Positions 29,431 to 41,324 of a stretch of 64,000 nt of DNA are shown here, piece by piece (the first letter of the stretch is position 1; each line of letters opens with the position of its first letter). This DNA comes from Hyperoodon ampullatus (lineage: Eukaryota > Chordata > Mammalia > Artiodactyla > Ziphiidae). The notes beneath the pieces were generated by a model, which was not told the origin of the DNA, did no database searches, and was given only the letters and a program-made list of their open reading frames with translations. The translations under genes and the position numbers were made by a program. Location of the stretch: the NCBI GenBank assembly GCA_949752795.1, contig OX457064.1:41474368-41538367 (forward strand), read 5' to 3'.

Positions 29431-32400
29431 TAATTACATTCAAGCCATAGAATTTCAAACATTTGCCAGAAGCTAAGGGCGGTACTGTCAGGAGCAGCTG
29501 GACTTCCTGCTTGAAACCTCATTAACTAGGTGCATGTCTACTCCACATACGGAGACAGATAGAAAAGTTTATTTTAAAAACTAATTAACATGATATTGTC
29601 CATGCAGTTTTCAGTGATTTCATTCCCATTTACCAATGCAAATTCTTTTCTTTGGGCAGAATTTCTCAAAGTGTAGTATATACTACACTGATGGAAAATT
29701 GAACTACTTTAAGCAGTACACAGATGAATATTTTAAAGTGTGACAGTTTTTATATGTACTATTGCAGTTGTTTTCTCTTTATGGTAAGGAATGCTTTTTT
29801 CTTAGTTTGTAATTTTAAATAATTTTATTTTTGAAATAAATTTATTTAAGTAAAAATGGAGTAAAAGCCAAAACTAAAATATAATAGAGGAGTACATGGA
29901 TATGGAAAAAATTGTGACGGTGGGACCAGAAAGGCTAAAGTATAGAAAACTCCACTAGGCTAATAGTACAGATTCCACCACTTTGTATAATTTGCATAGC
30001 CCCAATTTTGAATACTTAGTGAACACATTATTTTTATTCTTCATTATCTTGCATAAAATGTACTATGTATAAGTTCCCCCCAAAGAAACTTACACTGCAC
30101 ATACCCCTACCCCACCTTATTTGATGTCTGTGCTCTGTACTGGGGAAGACTAAAATCCTGATTCTTTTTAGGAGCTAGAGGGGAGAGACTATAGATCTGA
30201 TTGACTGTCAAGGACTCTGTCTATATCAAATGACTTTATTTTTTTGAAAACTCTGAAGAAGTAGGAGGAAAAAAAAAGGTCAATCCAAGCCAAACTGATC
30301 AAAGAGAACAAATGAGTTGATGTCTATGAAAGCTTGGCCAAAGATGAATGTCTTTTGCCGCTGAAGAAAAATCAGGTTATTGGCTTGAAGGTCTTCATCT
30401 TTAAAATGGAGATTGTGAGTTCTGGAAGAGCTGAGATTAACTTATGTGTGCTGTCCATTCTGTTGCCTGGAAAATTGCACAAAGAGCATTTAAATAGTAA
30501 GAGTCTAACAGTTTCTACTCCTTGTAAAAGTTATACTTACCTGAAAGTTGGTGGTAATGGATATTTGTCATGCACTACTATCAGTTTTTCTAGACATTTC
30601 TCTGGGTTATTTAGGGTAATTTAGAAGGCAGTGTTTTAAGTTGTCTAAATATAACTGCAGCATTCATCTTAGAACTGTAGATAATGTATTTGGCATTCAG
30701 ACACCAGCAAGCAGAACAATTTCCAAGCATTTAAATTCAGTGATTAAATCAATTAAATTTAGAAGCAAGAAAGGGATTTCATGTTACATTATTATACCTG
30801 GAAGTTAAAATTGTTGAGAAAAGATCATGGCATTTGAGATGTTGCATTTTACAGAAATATATGCATACACTAATACCATGATAATTTCATTAGTTGAAAA
30901 TACATAGATCCAAACATTTGTTATCTAGTAACCTTTAAGGAGATGTCTCAAAATGAATTTCTAATTGTATGTTTTTAAACTACCTTCCTTGAAATTTTCC
31001 AGGACTGGATAATGCAAATAATAGCAAGTACTTGTTAAAGCTATCTAAATATCAAAATTTCTGTTGCAATTGAAGATTGCATCATAACCTGGATATCTTA
31101 ATGTGATAGCTCTTTTTTTTTTTTTTTTTACAAAAGGCATGCCTTTAAAGTTTATAAAACAGCAGTAAAAAGAAATTAGAAAATACAAGACATATTTCTT
31201 GTATGTAAAAATAAAAATAAATTTTCAAAATATAAGATCATGCACTCTTATATTTGGCCTAGTTGTCCTGTAAAACCATATATATTTTGATGAGGCATTT
31301 ATGAAATTTCTATTTGTCATGACACTATAAAGAATTCACAGAAACTGCTAGCCTCCTAGAAATTTGAAAACAGAAATCATAAATATGAATAAATTAATAT
31401 TTTAGTAACAAAACAGATGACAGTCTTTAGAATATTCTCATATTCCTTCTGGAGCTATATAGAATACCATTCTGTGGCTGGGATTACTGACAAATACCCC
31501 ATGTTCAACAGTCAAATTTTCAAAATCTGACATACAGTGTAATTCTAGAAACAAAATCTGGCATGCAGTACAATTCTCAACTTCTTATAGTGAGATTGGT
31601 AAGGCCACAAGATCATTTTGGATATAATATAGTAAGTAAGTAATCATTTAAACAGGAAAGTGGTGTTTTCTAATATGTGAATGAGATCATTGAAATTAAA
31701 GGTTTATTCTTGAAAGCAAATTGAAGTCAGGAAAATGGAGAAAATTCAAAGAACAGGTAGGTAGGAATGGCAGAACAAGGAGCCGCTTGCTTTCACCTAA
31801 TGAATCTGGGAAAACTTGAAAAAAAAAATGAGTTTTTAGTAGCAGTTGCATTTTGAAAAATATATGCTTTGGCAATCGATTTAATAGATGCAAGGGAAGA
31901 AGGAAAGGAATTTGTTTACTTGAGGTTTTAAATTAAGGCTCATCTGTTAACCTTCTCTGACTTCTGAGGCAGAATACCTTCTTTATTTTCAAAATGCTAA
32001 TACTATTCTGAGACTCTTCTACATTTGTAACTATTGATTTTAATTGTAACTTCAGAGAAAGATGTAAAATATAAATACTTTAATGGGTCATTTTCTCTAT
32101 GATGCTGATGTCTAATATCAGTGATAAAACAGCCATCTTACTTGTTTCTGTAATATCCAATCCAACATAATATCCAATTCTGAGTCTTTTGAAGATAATG
32201 GCAGGTCATTTACACAGGCTAAAACTGCATTATAATTTTTAGTAAATTTAACCTACGCATGGTAGAAGTATAAAACATATTTCCAAGTTAAATAAATATT
32301 GGCTGATTATATAGGCCTCAACTAATTAACACTTGTAGAGCATCTTTCAAATAATACTCACATAAAGTTTCCAAATATGAGGGCTGTCACAGAAGTGTCC

Positions 32401-35400
32401 TAAATATAAAGCCCTGTAGTAATTTTGTCAATTGAGGGTGATGCTTTGGAGCTCAGGTAATAGGTGTGTCCCAAGGAAGTTAAAATAATTTTCCTGTAAT
32501 CAGGACATATGAAAATAATTTAGGGAGGATTTTTTAAAAAGAGTAAACATGAAAGAACTATCAAAAAACATGAAATCAGCTACATAAATTGTTAAATATA
32601 AGTCATGGTTCTATTTTTTTCTATTTGTATTAAAAACCATGTTTTCTTTTCCATCAAGATAGAAAATAGCCAAGAAAAACTATAATCTTATTGAGAATGA
32701 AACTTTAATTGCACCATCTTTTGGAGTGATTTCTTATTTAGAGATTTCATGTCATGCCAGGAGAGATATTGAACTTTTATTTTACCCCTCTTTATTTATG
32801 TCTTTTTTTTTTCTGGTTACCTTAATGGATGTAATGAAAACACCATAGTCTAGCACCTGGTACTCCTTGCACTCATTTATCTTACTACCAAAGGCTTCCA
32901 GGTGCATCCAGCAGAGAGCAAAGAGAGTTTTTTTTCTTGAAAAAGTCAAATCCCACCATCTACTTAATTATCTTTGAGTTGTATGTGCCTTTGAGTTAAC
33001 AAAAACAACTAACCACTAGAGTTCCATTGCCATGAATTTAGTATTTACACATACAGTCTTTTATTGTATAGAGCTAGTTAACAAAGAAATGATAGCTTCT
33101 TGGACAGTATCCAGCCAACTCTGTTCTTGTGGAAATTGATAGAGATTCATATAGACCACCATTCCCTCCAAACTGAAAAATTATTCCCCTGGTTTAATAA
33201 AAATAGTTATATTGCTCTTCCTTTGATAAATTGTAGATTTATAAACTGGGGCGGGGGGGTTAGTGTCTGTTTTAGGCAGTGTCTAAAACAGTGTCTATTG
33301 GCTACTATACAGTACAGCTATTAATTAGAGTAAGCTAAAGATTGAGGCTTGAGTGTTGTAAGGTGACAGTCATTTGAAATAAGACTAAAAATCTCTATGG
33401 ATAAACATAACTAATTTAAATGACCCCCAGGGAGCTTTTTGAGAAAGTTCAAATGTCTGATGAATGCTGCACTGTTATTCTAATCATCCCATAATATGGT
33501 ATAAAATAACAACCTCATTTTATCCTTTTATTTATAAAGCTGCTCCCATTATCATTATATTTTACCTGTTCAAGTTCTGAATGATTGCTACTCATTGAGA
33601 GATTCATTAAGAGAATAATTATATTTCACAGATTGGCAGAAAGAAAATGTATCTTTGAACAATTCCATTTCCCTGAACAGTTGTTCATTTCAAGGTCTAA
33701 GACAAGTGTATTATCTTCTACCCTTTTTAAACATGTCAAAGCTAACCATTAATAATGAAATTAGCAGTTTGGTTCTGATTTAATGAAAGAACCAGCTGCT
33801 ATTTGTAGAACTCAATTTCTGTGAATGAAACAAACATTTTTTTTAACATCGAATAACAAAAAGTATTTAAGAATCCTTTTATGTACAATGATTTAAATCC
33901 ATGTCTGTTCGGATAGTTAAAGCCCTTAGCATACTGACTTCTTCCCTACTGATGTTTGAAAATACATACTTCTCCATCCAAAATATTACATCATACATTT
34001 TCTTACTAAGTGTCATTCACATTTCAGAATATCTTTTTAAAATAGTAAGAGGTAGAAAATCAACCAATATCAACATTCCATTTTTAAATTTACTGCAAGA
34101 AAGGTTCATGGGATTTGTAACTAAATGTCGTTTCAAAATTAAAAGCAAATTCATATGCACAAAAATGCGACTTCAATAGAAAATAGGTCTAAACCATATC
34201 ACCTCATATTTGAACATGTTCGTGTTGTGAAATAAGCCTACCCATGGTCACATGCAAGTAAATACCTTAACTCATCTTAAATCTGGTAAGTAATTGAGCA
34301 GTAATAAAATAATATATCAATCATGGATGGTTTTGCCAAGCCTCTATACTTGATGATAAACACTTTCTTCCAAAGAGTTCTTATATTGTAGTCTTTTCTT
34401 AACATCATCCAGGCCAACTCACTAAGACTGAAGTACAGGATATCTAGTGAGCTTAGTGGGAAGCAAGGAGTCAATGCATCTTTTATTCAGTATAAAAGTA
34501 TGAAAGATGCTGTTTGATTTTTTAAAGATAGTAATTGAATCAAATTTAAATAGAAATTTTAAACGTGTAGGATTTGAAGAACTCTCAGAGCTACGAAATG
34601 AGTTAATCTGTATGTCTCACTTTAAACGTATGTAACTAAAATATGCTGACATATTAACAATGCTATTTTGAGTCATGAGGTTTTGTACAATTTTGTAGTT
34701 AGGTATTATTTTACAATTCTTCATTAATATATTTTCTGTCCTTTTTATTAATGAAACCTTTTTTTCTAGAGGGATTATATAGGTCTTCATCTGTTTTGTT
34801 AAGATAGACTATTTTAGATTTCTGTTGCTTTTTTTGGTTTTATTTTTATTTTTGCTGTTTGGTTTCTGAATATTTTATATATGTAATCTTTGTAAACTCT
34901 TCGTCCAAATGTTCATCCAAAAGTTAGGAGTTAACAAGGAATTATAATAGGTGTTTTCATTCTTGAGGAAGGGAATGAATATTTTGTTTATGGTAGATAC
35001 TGAAATTTAACTTCCATTGCAAGCCAAGAAGTTAAGTTATCCAAAATTGCAAACCAAAAAAATGAAATAAATGTGTTAGTTTAGGCATAAAAATTGAATT
35101 AAATTTTTTAAAAATCTGACATTTTAAATACCTCTGGCAGACTTATTGGAAGAGTGTATTTACTAGTGAGTACTCAGATAAAATGCCTTGATCATGCATA
35201 TGCTGTGACAGAGTTTGTGTGTGTGAGTGTGTATCTGTGCAGGTGTGTATATATACCGACTTCACTTATGGGGAAAAACATATGGACATGCAGATATCAA
35301 AATGATGCATGGAAGCAAAGCATCACTTGAACACAACTTATTTTGGAAAGTCCCAATCAGAAAGAAAACCAGGGAAACCAAAGCATTGTTTTAGGAAAGG

Positions 35401-35770
35401 AAGGGGAATTTTATTTTTGTTTTAATAGCAGTAGAGAAAAGTGTGATAGAGCAAAGTATTCTCTAAAATACAAATCATTATCCCATTTTTCAAGAGAAAA
35501 AAGATGAAAATAGGTAGAAGGGAATTCTTCATTCTGTCTTCCTTTCCTTTTTTTCCGCTGCGTGTCATCCTTTGGGAATAATGCTTTCTTCAGATTCCGT
35601 TACTCTTCCTCCTTCAGATGAGAAGGCCCATCCCAGAGTGACCCTGCTAAAAAGCAGCTGAACAGCTCACTCTTGATCGATCCTTGTAGCACATTTACAC
35701 CTACTTATGGATCAGAAGACAGTAGCTTCTGGAGGTCTGTAGGAAAATTGTGTACCAAGACAGTATTGAC
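29431..35770. other. Long unassigned intronic stretch
   Basis: 6.3 kb of AT-rich sequence with no exon or repeat that I can name. It includes a T run at 31111-31129, a G-rich patch (33249-33259) followed by a 9-bp-stem hairpin (33267-33291), and the palindrome at 29670-29689. Confidence 0.4.
29670..29689. repeat. Perfect 20-bp palindrome
   Basis: AGTGTAGTATATACTACACT equals its own reverse complement over all 20 bases, with no spacer. Confidence 0.95.
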
Positions 35771-35774
35771 ATTT

Positions 35775-36005
35775 CTTTTTCTCATTTTTAAAGTTGAGAT
35801 ATAATTGACACAAAACATTGTGTAAATTTAAGTTGTACAATGTGTTGATTTGATGCATTTATATTTTGCAATATGATCACCACCATAGTGTTAGCTAAAA
35901 ACCTCTATCATGTCACACAATTATCATTTCTTTTTTGTGTTAAGAATAATTAAGATCTAGTTTCTTAGCAACTTTGAAGTTTATAGTACCGTGTTGTTGA
36001 CTATG
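35775..36005 (-). mobile_element. L1 3' UTR fragment, antisense
   Basis: 'aaagttgagatataattgacacaaaacattgtgtaaatttaagttgtacaatgtgttgatttgatgc' is the complement of an old L1 3' UTR; the conserved 'cacaattatcatttctttttt' phrase follows. Confidence 0.75.
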
Positions 36006-36880
36006 CTGTATTGACTTTTTTCTTTTTTGGTTTTATGTCTTCCCATGAGGTGTATGATAAAAAGAAGTTATATTACATGGCAAGAAAAAAACCAAGCAAA
36101 ATAATATCACACCAATTGTCTTACACAGAATTCTCTCCCAATCCAGGCTGTCTGCCTCCTACTTTCTTTTCAAGTCAGCAGCCCCTGAGGGAAAAGACTT
36201 TTGACGTGGACATTGTAGGCCAGTGGATTTCTTAGAGATAGCCTTTAGTTTTTAGTTTTCTGGACTATAAGAATATGGTTATAATAAATTCTATGGTGAA
36301 AAGAGAAAGAAGTCTGTGACCTCAGACCAAGTATTAACTTGGCAAAATCTGTTTCCTAACCTGTATATAAGTGAAAATAATCTTTTCAGAATTTTTTTTA
36401 CCTTATAGAGTGATTTGTGGATCTTAACACATTTCAAATAATGTACTATAGAAATGTAAGGTGTCTTATATTTATTTCATCAACTTAAGGATATTCACAA
36501 AGCTATCACACTAGGATATGTGAAGCACTTCTAACATTTGGCCCACATTTGTGAGAGAGGAGGCAAAGGTTAAGGGGTCATTCTCCAGCTATGGAAAAAA
36601 TAGCCCTTCTAAGAAGTAATCCTGACTCCACAGAATTATAAAAATAAATAGGACTCTTACTTCATATTATGACAAATTTTTCCTTTCCTGAGAAACTATT
36701 TTATGATTAAATAGTAGAATTCTCAGTACTTGAAATCTTTAAATGAGATCTGATGAGGAGTATAATACTGACTGCATTCTGATCCAACTTTGAATTAAAA
36801 CAGTTATTTATCATCCTTTCCCAAGAAAGGGGCAATTCCTGTTAAAATATTTGTGCCAATGAAAGTTGATTAAAATACAG
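36006..36880. other. Unassigned intronic sequence
   Basis: No exon or repeat recognised. Confidence 0.4.
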
Positions 36881-37460
36881 TTCACTCTTTCCAGGTGTTG
36901 GGATGATTGAAATATTTTGTTTATGCTGCTTAGTTTCTTGGTGTCTCATCTGCTCATTCATTCCTCTCTTTCCTCATGGTGAATCATGGAACACATTGTT
37001 TGCTTTCTGCACTCCCTTTAGTTGCACACCTTTCATCTCTCACTTTCTCACAAAGATCTTAAGATTGTGGTGGCCACGGTACTGATTCCCTGGGAACCAA
37101 ATAAGCAAATTCCCCCACGACCACTCCCCATTGATTTTGCAGCCAAGACCAAGTCACCTGAGCCATCAATTCAGATTGTACTCACTGCTCTTAAATTTCG
37201 GTTTCTCTCCTGGCGGCATTACTCGTGATTCACAGAGATGTTTATAAGAGCCCTCTGTTAAGTAGGCTGTACTGGAGAGTACAAGCTGCCTGACAAATTA
37301 CCGATGTTGTGAGGTGCTGCCTGCTGGGGTGAAAATAAATTCTGAGAGAGTACAGGGGACAGGTCATGGGCCCCAGCTAGGCTGCTAAACTCTTGTCAAG
37401 CCGGTACTGTGTGCCAATAGATGTGTCAAGAACTGTCAACAAGTTTTACGGCCCTTTAAC
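36881..37460. other. More GC-balanced block; candidate conserved non-coding element
   Basis: Base composition is less AT-rich and more complex than the flanks, without repeat-like phrases or a convincing exon (open frames of 60-68 codons at 36903-37085 and 37022-37228 overlap in different frames). It could be a regulatory element or simply old unique sequence. Confidence 0.25.
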
Positions 37461-38299
37461 ATAGACTCAGTAAGAAGGGGAAAGTCGGAGTTTTGTGATT
37501 TTCTTTAAAGCCTCCTGCTTTTGAACAACTCTCTAGGCAGATGGGGTATAATCTCATTGTAGGCCATTCACAATTCTCAGGGAAGCTCTTTGTATGGTCT
37601 CAGGACTTTCAATTTTTATTTTGTTGTTCTTGCATGTGTTGTTTTACCGTTGTTGGTAATGTTGACACTAGTATTTTTAAATTAAAAAGGAAAAATTCTC
37701 AGAGTTAGAGTGTGGGATGTGTAGGTTCTCATAAAATGTAGAAAGTATAATTGTTGTTCATTTTCTTTTGCCCTCAGAATAAGTTTCAGTTGTCTCAAAT
37801 GTCATTGCCTGATCTTCCTGGACTACCCTAGTATAAATTGTCTTTAAGAATAATATGTCCGTTTAAAGAATGATTTTCTGTTTTTCTGTTTCCATTATTG
37901 CTGGTGTCGGGCCTTAAATCTAGCATTATCTCTATATAAACCCTTCATATGTGTGTATATAATCCTTTTTCCATAAATGATCAGTGAATGAACAGATTAT
38001 GCTTTTATCAACACTTTTTTTTCTCAATCTAGCTATTTTCTTGATTAACTGATGGTTTCTGTCTTCATTAGAAATTGCGTAGGATGGACAAAACTTTAAA
38101 GATTGAATAAAACAGGAATAAGCTCTTAAATTGAGCACATTTATTACCCTCATTTTAAATCTGCTTTTCTAAGGTTAGTAGATAGGGTTTTTTAATCATT
38201 TTACAGTGTGCTGTGTATATTTAATGGGCAGATAACAAAGAACATCATGTTAAGACCAGAAGTGTCAATATGCACATAAGTTACTCATTCAGTAGTTTA
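37461..38299. other. Unassigned intronic sequence
   Basis: Nothing recognised. Confidence 0.4.
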
Positions 38300-38620
38300 A
38301 TATGTGCCCAGCCAATCTGATTTGTGACCATCTCTTTCTCACTTCCTCCACTCAAGCCAAATTGACCTTTTTGATGCTCATCGCGTATACCAAGCGTGGT
38401 ACCATCTCAGAGCCTTTGCACTGATACTCCCTCTGCCTGGAATATTCTTACCTTAGCTCTTCACAGAGTTTCACGTGGCTTCTTCCTCGCTTCTTTCAGA
38501 TTGCTGGTAAAATATGCTCCCCTGGGAAAGGGTTTCCCTGACCACATATCTAGAATGTCATGCCATCCTCTCCCACTCCCTACTCCCTGCCTTACTATGT
38601 GTTATCCTTTTTAAAAACCT
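38300..38620 (+). repeat. L2 LINE fragment
   Basis: 'agcctttgcactgatactccctctgcctggaatattctt' (about 38410-38449) followed by 'aaagggtttccctgaccacatatctagaatg' is the well-preserved L2 3' region, order and strand as in the consensus. Confidence 0.85.
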
Positions 38621-38624
38621 GAAC

Positions 38625-40957
38625 ACTTTAGTGAACTATAACGTTTGTACAGAGAATTGTACACATCATAGTTGTACAGTTGGTGAATTTTGACAAGTGA
38701 ACACATCTATGTAGCTGCTCTTCCAGATCAAGAAATAGAATATTACCAACCCCACAGAACTCTACCCACCAAGCCCATGTCCTCCTCAGTATCCTGGCTT
38801 CTAAAACAGTAAGTTTTGCCAGTTTTTAAATTTTATATAAATAGAGTCATGTAGCATATATTCATTTATATCTAGCTCTTTAATTTCTATTGTCTTTATT
38901 CAAGTGTATTCATTATATTAGTATACAGCTTTTTTCTAGTGTGGAGCTATTATAAACCCTAATGCTATGAACATTATTGTACAGGTCTTTTGATGTGAAT
39001 ATGTATTTCTTCTGGGTATAGACTAAGAAATGAAAATTGCTGAATCATAGGCTATGTGTATATTCAGCTTTAGTAAATACTGTTGAAAGTGGTTTTACCA
39101 ATTTACACTCCAGTCAGCAGGCAAGGCTTCCAATTGGCTCTGTATCCTCACCAACACTTTGTATGATGAGTCTTTTTAATCTAGCCATTCTGGTTTATTG
39201 TGTTTTAAATATGCATATTACTGATTGACTAATGATGTGGAGCACTATTTTATGTGACCAGGCTATTTGGATATCCTCTAGTCTCTTGCCTATTTCTTAT
39301 TGGGTCGATCTAGCTAGCTTGCTATGTATTTGTATTCGAAAGAACTAGAGTCTTTTGTTGGTTCTATAGGTTGCAAATATGCAAATATATTCTCCCAGTG
39401 TATGGCTTACCTCTTTATTAATGATGTCTTTTGAAAATCAGAACATCTTGATTTCATTTTATTGAAGTTTAGTGTATTAATTTATTCCTTTTTGATTATT
39501 GCTTTTTATCAGCAGTTAGTTTTTTTTAAGTCTTTTTAACATCTCCTGGGTTATTTTGAAGAAGCTTTACTTGTTTGACTTTTAAATGAAATTGATTTTT
39601 GTGCATGGTTTAAGATTGAAGTCAGGAATAATTTCTTCTTGCATATCATTATTCAATTTACATAGCACTATTTGTTGAAAAGGCTCCTACCGCATTGCTT
39701 GGTGGTAACATAATCTTGATGCCAAGTTCCATTTATGTATTGATTTATTTCTGGACTCTATATTCTACACTAAAAATAGGCAAACTTCTCTAGTGTCAGA
39801 TAGTAAGTATTTTAAATCTTGGGGTCAGATGCTCTCTGTTGCACCTACACAACTCTATCACAGTAGCACAAAAGCAGTCAAAGACAATACATAAATGAAT
39901 GGACATGGCTGTGTTACAATAAAACTACTTACAAAAACAGGCAGCAAGCCAGATTTGACTCACAGCTACAATTTTCTGACCATTGTCAGTTCTACACCAT
40001 TGGTCTATTTGACAACATTTATGTCAATACTACACTGTCCTGATTAATGTCTTATTTTTCAAGAAGAGCAGTCCCTTTAAATTTTTCTTACACATTTTAG
40101 AATCAGCATGTTAATTCCTCCAATCTAAAAATAAATAGGTAAATAAATAACTGTGGGGACTGTGATTGGAATTGCATTGGTGAATTTAGGGAAAATTAAT
40201 ACTTTTACAATCTGTGCCTTCCAATTCATGAACATACTATCTCTTTCCATTGATTCAGCTTTTTTAAAAAATTTTCTCATAATAATGATTTATAATTTTT
40301 GATGTAGTAGTCCTATGCCTAGATATTTGATGTTTGGGTATGCTATTCTAAATAGTATCCTTTCTAATATTTACTTTCTAATTGTCACTGTATACAGATA
40401 CAAAACTTTCTGAAGCCACTTACCAGTTCTGATAGTATATGCATAGATTCTGTTGGATTTTAAATATCTGTAATCATGTCAGATATAAGTGATAACAGTT
40501 TTATTTCTTCTTTTTCTACTCTTAGACCTTTTCATTTTCCTCTTCTTATTTCCCTGTTTAAGGTTGACAGTACAACACAGAATACAGGTGGTGATAATGG
40601 ATATTGATTTTGGAGGGTGAAGAGGTGGATTTCAGTATTTCACCATTTACCTGATGTTTGCTGTATACTTTTATAAATACATCTTAGACTAAAGATTTCC
40701 CCTTTATTTCTAGTTTACTAAGTTTCTACTATAAATAGGTATTGAATTTTATCAAATTCTAGTTCTGTATGTATTGAGAAAATCATGCAAATTTTTTTTT
40801 CATTCTGTGAATTACTTTGTTTAATTTTCAAATTTTAAGGCAACCATGCATTCCATAAATAAATCTAACTTGGCATGATGTGTTATTTTCTCTACGTAGC
40901 ACTGTATTGAATTTACTACTAATAGATTTAGAATTTTTCATCTATGTTTGTGAAAAT
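38625..40957 (-). mobile_element. Old antisense L1, left part (3' UTR and ORF2)
   Basis: The plus strand is the complement of an old L1: 3' UTR phrases (gttgtacagttggtgaattttgacaag, 38672-38698), then decayed ORF2 text such as 'caccaacactttgtatgatgagtctttttaatctagccattctgg' (39150-39193) and 'gcaaatatattctcccagtgtatggctt' (39380-39408). Its continuation resumes at 47603; the young L1 interrupts it. The frame is destroyed. Confidence 0.85.
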
Positions 40958-40968
40958 CATCACTACTT

Positions 40969-40972
<4 letters not shown>
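40958..40972. repeat. Target-site duplication, left copy
   Basis: CATCACTACTTTCTT, identical to 47588-47602. It lies next to the T-rich end of the antisense L1. Confidence 0.97.
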
Positions 40973-41001
<29 letters not shown>

Positions 41002-41324
41002 TTTTATTTTTTGCTTTATCACAAATTTAATCAGTTATATGTATACATATGTTCCCATATCCCCTCCCTTTTGCGTCTCCCTCCCACCCTCCCTATCCCA
41101 CCCCTCCAGGCGGTCACAAAGCACCGAGCTGATCTCCCTGTGCTATGCGGCTGCTTCCCACTAGCTATCTACCTTACGTTTGGTAGTGTATATATGTCCA
41201 TGCCGCTCTTTCACTTTGTCACAGCTTACCCTTCCCCCTCCCCATATCCTCAAGTCCATTCTCTAGTAGGTCTGTGTCTTTATTCCTGTCTTACCCCTAT
41301 GTTCTTCATGACCTTTTTTTTTTC
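40973..41324 (-). other. L1 3' UTR with G-rich tract and A tail
   Basis: On the L1 sense strand the run at 41107-41078 (complement of CTCCCTCCCACCCTCCCTAT and onwards) has five or more GGG/GGGG runs separated by 1-3 bases, the G-rich polypurine tract typical of mammalian L1 3' UTRs and able to form a G-quadruplex. A sense AATAAA lies near 41013-41000, just before the A tail. Confidence 0.85.
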
